DNA from: Dictyoglomus sp.
GTDB lineage: Bacteria > Dictyoglomota > Dictyoglomia > Dictyoglomales > Dictyoglomaceae
Assembly (NCBI GenBank): GCA_025060475.1
Contig: JANXBZ010000006.1
Span: 1 to 64,000, forward strand
Length of the DNA: 64,000 bases
Direction of reading: 5' to 3'
Shown piece after piece: positions 57,393-64,000 of the stretch (positions are counted from its first letter, which is position 1; every line of letters starts with the position of its first letter). A program made the position numbers and the translations under genes. The notes beneath the pieces are model-generated. The model was given only the letters and a program-made list of their open reading frames with translations, made no database searches and was not told the origin of the DNA.

Positions 57393-57429
57393 AAAAGACT
57401 GGCAAGAAAAAACTCCCCAGCCCTAAAAT

Positions 57430-58281
57430 CTAAATTATCTCTTTACTTGCTTTTATATTTATATTTCCAATTCCCGATTTTGCTTTTAGATATATTATAT
57501 CGCTTGACTTTCCTTCTTGAACCCTTGTAATTTCTGAATCTACAGAGATTTTACCTATTCCCGTCTCCGTTTGCAGATCAAGAATTACCCCCTCAGGAAT
57601 ATATACGGTTATATTTCCAATTCCACTATTTATTTCTACTTTTGATGTTGTTTTGGAAAGCCATACGGAAACATTACCTACACCGCCCTTTATATTTAAA
57701 TAATTTAACTTTAATCCTCTGAAGTCTAATTTACAGCTACCCACTCCTGCCTCTAAGGTGAGATTTATATCAATGTTGGAAGGGAAATAGACATCTATAG
57801 CTCCTTCTTCACTGAAGAAAGAAGAGAAATTATTTTCTATTTCTATATCTAATATTGCGTTTTCTCCTTTTATTTTTCTTCTTTCTTTAATATCAAATTC
57901 TCTTAAGGACGAAATAGAGATAAGACTTTTTTTATCAAAAGATGGTCTTATATATAAATTTCTTAATCCTACCTTTAAAGTTACCTCCATACTTTTAATG
58001 TTAGGATCATAGGGAAGAAACCAATCCCTATAAATTCCCTTATGCATTCTAAAAGGCATAAAGAAGAAAATAGCGCTTAAAAAAAATATTAATACGAGGA
58101 GAGCAATCCATAAAAACCATCTTTTCTCTCCCATTAAAATATCAATACCCCAGAATATAAATATTACAGGCCAGAATTTTAAAATATCATACCATTTTAT
58201 ATTTAGATAACCCAACTCTGAAGCCAATAAAATTGCCCCTAAAATTATTAAAAAAATTCCAAGTAAGGATATCTTTCTCAT
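57430..58281 (-). CDS. LiaF-like membrane protein with adhesin-like beta-rich C-terminal domain
   Basis: The start at 58281 follows a GAGGTG site, rather than the GTG nine bases earlier. The protein (about 283 residues) has two to three N-terminal membrane segments in the DUF5668 style (LLASELGYL, WPVIFIFWGIDIL) and a beta-rich C-terminal domain with repeated SGIGNITV and TGIGKISV units, as in LiaF/toast-rack envelope-stress proteins. It follows the PspC-domain gene closely. It may sense or respond to envelope stress. Confidence 0.72.
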   Translation of the reverse strand: MRKISLLGIFLIILGAILLASELGYLNIKWYDILKFWPVIFIFWGIDILMGEKRWFLWIALLVLIFFLSAIFFFMPFRMHKGIYRDWFLPYDPNIKSMEVTLKVGLRNLYIRPSFDKKSLISISSLREFDIKERRKIKGENAILDIEIENNFSSFFSEEGAIDVYFPSNIDINLTLEAGVGSCKLDFRGLKLNYLNIKGGVGNVSVWLSKTTSKVEINSGIGNITVYIPEGVILDLQTETGIGKISVDSEITRVQEGKSSDIIYLKAKSGIGNINIKASKEII

Positions 58282-58294
58282 TATTTTCACCTCT

Positions 58295-58711
58295 TTACTT
58301 TATCTTTATTAAGAGGATTATTCCAAGAACTAATATAAATAACGGGACTAAAATTCTAAAGGGAATAAAAAGCCATCCCAGATTCGAAGAAAGAAGAAGA
58401 ACTCCTAATCCTAAAAGAAACCATCCCCAAATTTCTTTGGAAGAGCTTTTATACTGAGTCTTCATCTCATCCTTGATTTTCTCTATGTAACTCTCATCAA
58501 TTTCTTTTTTAAACTCTTCTCCATTGGGAGCTTCAGGAATAATTAAGGCGGATATAAAATAAAATATTGGTAAAATAGGTCCTGTAACAAATATTAGAAG
58601 AATAAAAATAAGACGGACAATAGTTGGATCTATAGAAAAATATTCTGCTATTCCTCCACATACTCCTAAAAGTATCCTTTCCTTTTTACTTCTATAAAGT
58701 CTTTTTTCCAT
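58295..58711 (-). CDS. PspC-domain membrane protein
   Basis: The 138-residue protein begins with the PspC domain (RLYRSKKERILLGVCGGIAEYFSIDPTIVRLIFI) followed by further hydrophobic segments at the C-terminus in the DUF5668 style. PspC proteins take part in envelope stress responses. The LiaF-like gene starts about 13 bp downstream, so both likely form a small membrane-stress operon. No PspA gene is in the window. Confidence 0.85.
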   Translation of the reverse strand: MEKRLYRSKKERILLGVCGGIAEYFSIDPTIVRLIFILLIFVTGPILPIFYFISALIIPEAPNGEEFKKEIDESYIEKIKDEMKTQYKSSSKEIWGWFLLGLGVLLLSSNLGWLFIPFRILVPLFILVLGIILLIKIK

Positions 58712-58799
58712 TAAAAATTCCTCCCTATTTAAATTTCTAATAATAATACGGAGAAAATTATAAAAAGGTTGCAGAGAGTAAAAAAGAAGATAAATGGAA

Positions 58800-58820
58800 A
58801 GGGGGATTTATTTACCCCCT
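58800..58820 (-). terminator. Terminator of fchA
   Basis: AGGGGG / CCCCCT with a 9-base A/T loop follows directly on the TAG stop of the minus-strand fchA; the following T-run is short. Confidence 0.6.
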
Positions 58821-59451
58821 ATTTTATTAAGAATTGTTCTACTTGGTTATAAATCTGATCTGCAATTTTTATTCCTTCTAATAAAAGATTTTTTGCTTTT
58901 TCTTTTATTTCTCTAGTAAAATCCTCATCTTTTATATATTTAAGATTGATAATAACATTAAGCCAGCCACCTTGAATCGCAGATTTCATACAAAGAGCAG
59001 AAACACCAATATCACTCACAACATTAGGATTAGTTTTTCCTACACATTTCTCTAATAACTTGAGAAATGATAATCCCTTCTCCATTATGGATAAGGGAAC
59101 CAAAGTAGCATCCTTTAATGCTTTTTCTAAAGCCTCTCTTCTTGCTTCCTTTTGTTCTTCAGTATCCTTTGGCATTTTATAGGCTCGAGAAACTTTATTA
59201 AAAGCAGTAGTATCTTCTTCTATTAAGTTTAGAAATTCCTTTTGTAGATTCTCAGACTCCTTTAATATTTCCAGTAAAAATTCCTCTTGATCTTTGAACT
59301 TTTCCTTCCCCATAGTGAGATTAATAACCATAGAGGATAAAGCAGAACCTATTGCTCCTAAGAGGGCAGAAGCAGAGCCACCCCCAGGTGCTGGTTCTTT
59401 AGACGCTAAAAGCATTATAAATTGCTCTACACTGTGATTAATTATTGGCAT
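58819..59451 (-). CDS. fchA: Formimidoyl-THF cyclodeaminase / methenyl-THF cyclohydrolase
   Basis: The 210-residue helical protein has the FTCD C-terminal domain signature PAPGGGSASALLGAIGSAL and later SDIGVSALCMKSAIQGG. It resembles FchA of clostridia, which interconverts methenyl- and formyl-tetrahydrofolate, and the cyclodeaminase domain of FTCD. Both functions are plausible. A strong AGGAGG site precedes the ATG. It follows the synthase gene by 14 bp, possibly a one-carbon/serine connection. Confidence 0.85.
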   Translation of the reverse strand: MPIINHSVEQFIMLLASKEPAPGGGSASALLGAIGSALSSMVINLTMGKEKFKDQEEFLLEILKESENLQKEFLNLIEEDTTAFNKVSRAYKMPKDTEEQKEARREALEKALKDATLVPLSIMEKGLSFLKLLEKCVGKTNPNVVSDIGVSALCMKSAIQGGWLNVIINLKYIKDEDFTREIKEKAKNLLLEGIKIADQIYNQVEQFLIK

Positions 59452-59465
59452 AAAAATCCTCCTTT

Positions 59466-60665
59466 TTATATTATTCCAATCTTTTTACCTGCCTTCTCAA
59501 ATATTTCTAAGGCTCTATCAATCTGCTCCTCAGTATGAGTTGCCATATAACTTGTTCTCAATAAAGATTGATTGGGAGGAACACCAGGAGGAAGAACGGG
59601 ATTACAGTATACTCCTAATTCAAAGAGTTCCTTCCACATAAATATGGTCTTCCATCTATCCCTTATATATACAGGAATTATGGGAGTACAACTATTTCCC
59701 ACATCAAACCCTAAAGATTTTAAGCCCTCTCTCATTCTATTAGATATTTTCCAAAGTCTTTCTATTCTCTCAGGTTCTTCTTGCATGACTTCTAGGGCTG
59801 CCAATGCAGCTGCAGTATTTGCAGGAGACATGCTAGCACTGAATATAAAAGATCTGGCATTATGTTTAATATAGAATATTACTTCTTCGTCTCCAGCTAT
59901 AAAACCCCCTAAACTAGCAAAAGATTTACTAAAAGTTCCCATAATAATGTCCACACTATCCTCTAATCCAAAATAATTAGCAGTTCCTCTTCCATGATCC
60001 CCTAAAACTCCAATGGAGTGAGCATCATCTACCATTAGTCGAGCAGAATATTTTTTACAAAGCTTAACAATCTCTGGAAGAGGTGCTATATCTCCAGCCA
60101 TAGAAAACACTCCATCCACTATAACCAGTTTTCCTGCATCTTCAGGACAACTTCTCAATACATTCTCTAAATCCTCCATATCATTATGCTTAAATCTTAA
60201 CATTTTACCGTAGGACATCTTACATCCATCAATTATTGACGCATGATCTTCTTTGTCTGTTATTGCAATATCATCCTTTCCAATAAGAGCTGAAATTGTA
60301 CCCACATTAGTCTGATATCCTGTTGAAAAAACTATACATGCTTCTTTATGTAGAAATTCTGCTAATTTTTCCTCCAATTCTCTATGTAAGGCTAAAGTTC
60401 CATTCATAAAACGAGATCCTGTACAACTAGTACCATATTTTCTAATGGCATTAATAGCAGCTTCTTTTACCTTAGGATGAGTGGTAAGTCCTAAATAATT
60501 ATTAGAACCTAGCATAATAAGCCTTCTTCCATTAATAACCACCTCAGTTCCTTCAGTTTCCTCCAATGGCAGGAAGTAGGGATAAATTCCCTGCTCAATA
60601 GCATATTTTGCATCAAATAAAGGATGCCCTGGAGCTAAATTTAAACATTTTTCAAATAAATCCAT
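59466..60665 (-). CDS. Alpha-oxoamine synthase, serine-palmitoyltransferase-like
   Basis: The 399-residue PLP enzyme has the family features [22 protein letters not shown] (213-220) and the PLP lysine Lys247 in [13 protein letters not shown]. The [10 protein letters not shown] motif resembles serine palmitoyltransferase more than glycine C-acetyltransferase or 8-amino-7-oxononanoate synthase, whose text is TLGKA or similar. No sphingolipid genes are seen nearby. The alternatives (Kbl, BioF) remain open. It sits upstream of fchA in the same direction. Confidence 0.8.
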   Translation of the reverse strand: MDLFEKCLNLAPGHPLFDAKYAIEQGIYPYFLPLEETEGTEVVINGRRLIMLGSNNYLGLTTHPKVKEAAINAIRKYGTSCTGSRFMNGTLALHRELEEKLAEFLHKEACIVFSTGYQTNVGTISALIGKDDIAITDKEDHASIIDGCKMSYGKMLRFKHNDMEDLENVLRSCPEDAGKLVIVDGVFSMAGDIAPLPEIVKLCKKYSARLMVDDAHSIGVLGDHGRGTANYFGLEDSVDIIMGTFSKSFASLGGFIAGDEEVIFYIKHNARSFIFSASMSPANTAAALAALEVMQEEPERIERLWKISNRMREGLKSLGFDVGNSCTPIIPVYIRDRWKTIFMWKELFELGVYCNPVLPPGVPPNQSLLRTSYMATHTEEQIDRALEIFEKAGKKIGII

Positions 60666-60745
60666 TTAAGCATCCCGACCTTTCTTTTTTTCCTATATTT
60701 TAAGCTTTAAGAAAGAGAATATCAACTAAAAGAGTTTGAATTTTA

Positions 60746-61660
60746 TTAAAGATTTTGAAGCTTAAGTTTTAGATTACATACGGAACATATCTCAGAAGCT
60801 GAAGGTTCGTTACAAATTTTACATTTTTTTATTTTATCTTCCTTTTTGTTAATCAGCAATGGATAGATCTTTTTTAAGAAATTATTGAAAAATCTTATCT
60901 TTGTTCCTGGAAATTGCTCCTCAATATCTCCAAGGATTTTTTTATACTTTAAAGAAAGAGCTCCCTTACTTAAAGGGCATTCTTCCTCTATATATTTTAT
61001 TTTCATAAGAAAAACATATATAGCACTCTCTTTCTCTGTAATTCTACAATATGGTTTTACCTTTCTAATAAATGTATTTTCTAACTCCATAAGCACAGGA
61101 TATTGTCTTGAAAGATATTCCATATTCCAATTTAGAGTATTTCCAAAAAGTACAGATGTCTCATCGTCAAGATTATGCCCTGTTGCAAGAATATTATAGC
61201 CCTTTTCTTTAGCTATTTTATTCATGTAATATCTTTTTATTGTTCCACAAAGGGAACAGGCGGGTTTATTGAATATTTTTTCCTTTATAACAGGAATAGG
61301 TGCGATTTCATTTCTCAAATCAACGATATATAAGTTTCTTCCTATTTTTTCTGCAAATTCTTCTGTATATTTTCTACTTTTTTCTGAATATTCATTAATT
61401 CCTAAATCAATGTGAAGTCCATCTACCCTATAACCAAGTTTATTTAGAACAAACCATAACCCTAAACTATCTTTACCTCCAGAAACTGCAACTAATATTT
61501 TATCCTCTTTTGTAAACATATGAAATTCTTTTATGGTACTTTGTACTCTTCTTTCAAACCATTCAATGAAATGCTCTTTACATAAACTTAGGTTATAGGA
61601 AGGTAAATTTACCAATGCTTCCTTCTTAATATTTTTGGTCTTACATATCTTACAATTCAT
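60746..61660 (-). CDS. ttuA: tRNA 2-thiolation enzyme TtuA-like
   Basis: The 304-residue protein has N-terminal zinc-type cysteines (Cys3, Cys6, Cys27), the PP-loop SGGKDS at 60-65, cluster-binding Cys135, Cys138 and Cys228, and a C-terminal CxxC pair set (Cys280, 283, 292, 295). This matches TtuA, which uses an iron-sulfur cluster to thiolate m5U54 of tRNA, raising tRNA heat stability. The ubiquitin-like sulfur carrier gene lies 3 bp upstream. Confidence 0.92.
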   Translation of the reverse strand: MNCKICKTKNIKKEALVNLPSYNLSLCKEHFIEWFERRVQSTIKEFHMFTKEDKILVAVSGGKDSLGLWFVLNKLGYRVDGLHIDLGINEYSEKSRKYTEEFAEKIGRNLYIVDLRNEIAPIPVIKEKIFNKPACSLCGTIKRYYMNKIAKEKGYNILATGHNLDDETSVLFGNTLNWNMEYLSRQYPVLMELENTFIRKVKPYCRITEKESAIYVFLMKIKYIEEECPLSKGALSLKYKKILGDIEEQFPGTKIRFFNNFLKKIYPLLINKKEDKIKKCKICNEPSASEICSVCNLKLKLQNL

Positions 61661-61663
61661 TAA

Positions 61664-61879
61664 TTATCCTCCTGAGACTGCATTTATAACTTCTATCTCA
61701 TCTTCGGGAGATAAAATACCACTTGACAACACTATTTCTCCATTCTTTACTACAAAAGCATATTCCTTTGAAAGTCCCAAAAATTCTAAAACTTCTTGAG
61801 AATTTATTCTATTTTTTTCTAAAGTCAAAGTATATACTTTCCCTCTATATTTAATGTTGAATACATGTTTCTCTTTCAT
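61664..61879 (-). CDS. ttuB: Ubiquitin-like sulfur carrier TtuB-like
   Basis: The 71-residue protein is a MoaD/ThiS-type beta-grasp fold that ends in the required Gly-Gly (AVSGG). Directly before ttuA, it should carry sulfur as a C-terminal thiocarboxylate to TtuA. A GGAGG site precedes ATG. No E1-like TtuC gene is in this window, so activation must come from elsewhere. Confidence 0.88.
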   Translation of the reverse strand: MKEKHVFNIKYRGKVYTLTLEKNRINSQEVLEFLGLSKEYAFVVKNGEIVLSSGILSPEDEIEVINAVSGG

Positions 61880-61946
61880 AATTTTAACCTCCTTACTTTA
61901 ATTTATCTCTTCTTATATCTTCTTCTCACAAGCTTTTATGATATGA

Positions 61947-61952
61947 TATAAT
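61947..61952 (+). promoter_or_regulatory. -10 box of the thiamine operon
   Basis: A perfect TATAAT lies about 25 bp before the TPP riboswitch; no good -35 box is apparent. Confidence 0.5.
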
Positions 61953-61977
61953 AATTCCTAAAAAAATTAAAGAAAGA

Positions 61978-62070
61978 CCTCCCAGGGGAGCTCCTGATAT
62001 TGGAGCTGAGAGGGTAGCAAAAGCTACCGACCCTTGGAACCTGATCTGGGTAATGCCAGCGAAGGGAGAG
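61978..62070 (+). ncRNA. TPP riboswitch (thi-box)
   Basis: The P1 stem (CTCCC with GGGAG), a CTGAGAGGG core, the ACCCTTGGAACCTGATC block and the CTGGGTAATGCCAGCGAAGG end match the thi-box consensus closely. It senses thiamine pyrophosphate and controls the thiT-thiN operon. Confidence 0.97.
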
Positions 62071-62080
62071 GGAGAAAAAA

Positions 62081-62115
62081 GTTCCTTGCCTTAGCTGGTA
62101 AGGAACTTAATTTTT
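62081..62115 (+). terminator. Riboswitch expression-platform terminator
   Basis: GTTCCTTGCC pairs with GGTAAGGAAC (one G-U pair), followed by TTAATTTTT. It lies between the riboswitch and the ThiT ribosome-binding site, consistent with TPP-induced termination. Confidence 0.85.
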
Positions 62116-62133
62116 ATAAGGAGGATTTTAGAA

Positions 62134-62943
62134 ATGGAAGGAAAAACCATTAGAATCTTAACAGAAGGTGGAATGAGTATCGCTTTAGCTTTACTTCTTT
62201 GGTATTTGAAGATTGGAGAGATGCCCCAGGGAGGAAGTATTAGTTTGCAAATGCTTCCTTTATTTATATTTGCTTTAAGATGGGGATTAATTCCTGGGCT
62301 TTTTGTGGGATTAGTTTATGGCTTGGTTCATTCTCTTCAAGATCTTTACGTAGTTCATTGGTTTCAATATATATTAGATTATCCTATTGCTTTCTCTTTA
62401 ATTGGTTTGGCAGGTTTAATAAAAAATTTTAAAACATCTAAAATAGTATCCTTTATAGTAGCTCTTTTGTTTCTTTTGGGTTCAGTAATATTCTTCTTGA
62501 ATATTTCTTCGGAACTTCCTCAAGCTCAAAAGAATTTAGAGGAGCTAAAATCAAAAATTGAAACTGTATCAGGGGAAGAAAGGGAAGAAATAAAAAAGGA
62601 AATTGAAGATCTAGAATTTAAAATAAGATGGTATCCTATTTCTCGAATTGTTATTCTTATTGCAGGAATTTTAGGTAGTGCTCTTCTTATTTATGGGGCA
62701 CATTTAAGAAAGATAGCTGAACCTCTTGAATTAGGAATATTTATTGGTGGATTAGGAAGATTATTTGCCCATTTTCTATCAGGAATAATTTTCTTCTCCC
62801 AGTATGCTCCCCCTGAAACTCCTGCCTGGCTCTATTCTCTAACATATAATCTCTTTGTAGTTGTTCCTAGCACCTTTGTTTGTCTTCCATTAATTCTTCT
62901 AATTTATCCAAGAATACAACAAGCTCTTTCCTCGGAAAAATGA
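62134..62943 (+). CDS. thiT: Energy-coupling thiamine transporter ThiT-like, with an insertion
   Basis: The 269-residue membrane protein has the ThiT start (TEGGMSIALALLL), SISLQMLPLFIFALRWG and GLFVGLVYGLVH, and YILDYPIAFSLIGLAG, the substrate-binding region. ThiT is normally about 190 residues; here a segment of about 80 residues (about 115-190) with a charged, coiled-coil-like stretch (ELKSKIETVSGEEREEIKKE) and an added hydrophobic segment is inserted. It would import thiamine with ECF ATPases. GGAGG precedes the ATG. It is controlled by the TPP riboswitch. Confidence 0.85.
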   Translation: MEGKTIRILTEGGMSIALALLLWYLKIGEMPQGGSISLQMLPLFIFALRWGLIPGLFVGLVYGLVHSLQDLYVVHWFQYILDYPIAFSLIGLAGLIKNFKTSKIVSFIVALLFLLGSVIFFLNISSELPQAQKNLEELKSKIETVSGEEREEIKKEIEDLEFKIRWYPISRIVILIAGILGSALLIYGAHLRKIAEPLELGIFIGGLGRLFAHFLSGIIFFSQYAPPETPAWLYSLTYNLFVVVPSTFVCLPLILLIYPRIQQALSSEK

Positions 62944-63581
62944 AAATATTAATCTTTGCCAATGGGGAAAACAATTTATTAAGAGAAGAGTTAGAAGAAA
63001 TATTTCCAATTGATAAGATTATTTGTGCAGATGGAGGTACAAAATTTGCTTTAAATATGAATCTGACACCAGATATTATAGTTGGAGATATGGACTCTAT
63101 TTCCCATGAGATTATCGATAAGATTAAAAGAGAAAAAATAGAATGGAAAATATATCCCAAGGAGAAGGATGAGACGGACTTAGAATTAGCAGTAAAAGAA
63201 GCTTTAAAGTATAAACCTAAAATTATTTATTTTGTTGGACTTTTAGGAGGAAGAATAGATCATACCCTGTCCAATTTATTTTTCTTGGAAAGTATAAAAG
63301 AAAAGGGAATAGAAGTTATAATACTTGATAGAAAAATAAGAATCACTTTGATGATAGGAGAAGAAGAAAAAATATTTTGGGGAAATGAGGGAGAAATTAT
63401 CTCCCTCATCCCACTATCGGAAAGGGTGGAAGGTATAATCTTAAAAGGTTTAAAATACCCTTTGAATAATGAAACATTATATAGAAATCTTACAAGGGGA
63501 ATAAGTAATGAATTCATATCAAAAGAAGCAAAAATAAAAATTTCTTTTGGGACCCTTATAGTTATTCACTTCCTTTCTTAA
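62940..63581 (+). CDS. thiN: Thiamine pyrophosphokinase
   Basis: The start is the ATG at 62940, overlapping the thiT stop by 4 bp (ATGA). The protein (about 213 residues) has CADGGTKFALN, PDIIVGDMDSI, KDETDLELAV and GLLGGRIDHTLSNLF, the TPK motifs. It converts thiamine to TPP with ATP. Together with thiT it forms a salvage operon controlled by the riboswitch that senses the same product. Confidence 0.92.
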   Translation: MKILIFANGENNLLREELEEIFPIDKIICADGGTKFALNMNLTPDIIVGDMDSISHEIIDKIKREKIEWKIYPKEKDETDLELAVKEALKYKPKIIYFVGLLGGRIDHTLSNLFFLESIKEKGIEVIILDRKIRITLMIGEEEKIFWGNEGEIISLIPLSERVEGIILKGLKYPLNNETLYRNLTRGISNEFISKEAKIKISFGTLIVIHFLS

Positions 63582-63592
63582 AATTTTTCTTT

Positions 63593-64000
63593 CTATGCTA
63601 TACTTCTTTTAAATTCATTTCTTGCAATAAAAAGCATTATTAAAGCTAAGAATAATATATAAGAAAATCCTTTAATTAAATCTTCCATTTCCCATCCTGA
63701 AATCACAAGAGTTCTTAGAGGATTAACAACATAAGTAATAGGATTCCATCTTGCTATAGTTGCAAGCCAATCTGGCATAATTTGTATTGGAAACATGGCA
63801 CTACTCGAAAACATAAGAGGCATTGTAAGAAAATTTATTACTGCAGTAAGTACTTCCATACTTTTAATTCTTGAAGCAATAGCTATGGAAAAGCCTGCCT
63901 GCTCTTTCATAAAGTCTTAATAATTTTAGAAATTCTTCGGAACGTTCCTTTATTATATCCTTAGGAATATGGTAGAACCTCCCTTGAATATATGTTTTCC
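63593..64000 (-). pseudogene. Relic of an ABC-2 exporter (ATPase fragment fused to permease fragment)
   Basis: Near the window edge one minus-strand frame (from 63998 to about 63895) reads TYIQGRFYHIPKDI and LLRLYERAG, like the region before the signature motif of DrrA-type exporter ATPases, then hits a stop. An overlapping frame (ATG 63910) encodes 105 residues that match only the C-terminal part of a DrrB/ABC-2 permease: RIKSMEVLTAVINFL, FPIQIMPDW and ARWNPITYVVNPLR. A deletion seems to have removed the ATPase C-terminus and the permease N-terminus. The upstream part lies outside the window. Confidence 0.65.

Noticed and set aside
57400-57425. Terminator between chrA and the LiaF-like gene
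   Set aside because: Only a 4-bp CTGG/CCAG stem with a long loop could form; too weak to call.

Overview
The window is AT-rich, gene-dense DNA from a thermophilic, saccharolytic, anaerobic bacterium. The best match to the gene set is Dictyoglomus (Dictyoglomota) or a close relative. The reasons are an AT-biased codon pattern, many glycoside hydrolases (two GH4, one GH1, one secreted GH5, one GH13), an Opp-type transporter next to a glycanase, a TtuA/TtuB tRNA-thiolation pair typical of thermophiles, an archaeal-type phosphoglycerate mutase, a flavodiiron protein and a possible outer-membrane beta-barrel protein. The organism name is inference; no rRNA gene is present. No tRNA, rRNA, insertion sequence, CRISPR array or prophage was recognised.

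Layout. 1-5663 (minus): envelope-polysaccharide operon (FlaA1/PglF-like dehydratase, WecB-like epimerase with an internal deletion, WbpA-like dehydrogenase, WbpB-like oxidoreductase, WbpD/WlbB-like acetyltransferase), with a perfect CRP-type palindrome upstream and a gene relic at 5763-5903. 6019-18347: GH4, stand-alone CBM9 protein, LysE and MFS exporters, macrodomain protein, a coupled racemase plus cyclic-2,3-diphosphoglycerate-synthetase-like pair, esterase-like hydrolase, ApgM, SagB-like oxidoreductase, UvrD-like helicase and a DUF59 protein. 18424-26610: response regulator plus a large histidine kinase with a degenerate GGDEF-like tail, a DUF4272-GH1-guaB operon, and manC plus a TIM-barrel isomerase. 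26622-34521 (minus): a lacI-oppABCDF-GH5 locus that looks like beta-glycan oligosaccharide uptake, with a consensus promoter and a candidate operator in front of lacI. 34717-39190: fabI, a gamma-carbonic-anhydrase relic, a serine-biosynthesis pair and a corrinoid adenosyltransferase. 39187-49794: PorV/PorQ-like protein, aldolase, phosphohexomutase, the complete larE-larB-larC set for the nickel-pincer cofactor (no larA), a flavodiiron protein and an orphan radical SAM protein. 49798-56210: degenerate HepT-like and DUF4388 proteins, alkaline phosphatase, alpha-amylase, and a kinase paired with a GH4 phosphoglycosidase. 56356-64000: split ChrA transporter, LiaF-like and PspC membrane proteins, fchA, a serine-palmitoyltransferase-like synthase, ttuA-ttuB, a TPP riboswitch controlling thiT-thiN, and a relic of a fused ABC exporter.

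How it works together. The GH1, GH4, GH5 and GH13 enzymes, the Opp transporter, the CBM9 protein and the sugar isomerases support uptake and breakdown of plant polysaccharides. ManC, phosphohexomutase and the wbp-like operon make nucleotide sugars for the cell surface. Several convergent gene pairs overlap by 4-36 bp. Several genes have a TATAAT-like box 7-12 nt before ATG and no ribosome-binding site, suggesting leaderless mRNAs alongside strong Shine-Dalgarno genes. At least three genes show internal deletions (wecB-like, the gamma-CA relic and the ABC exporter relic).
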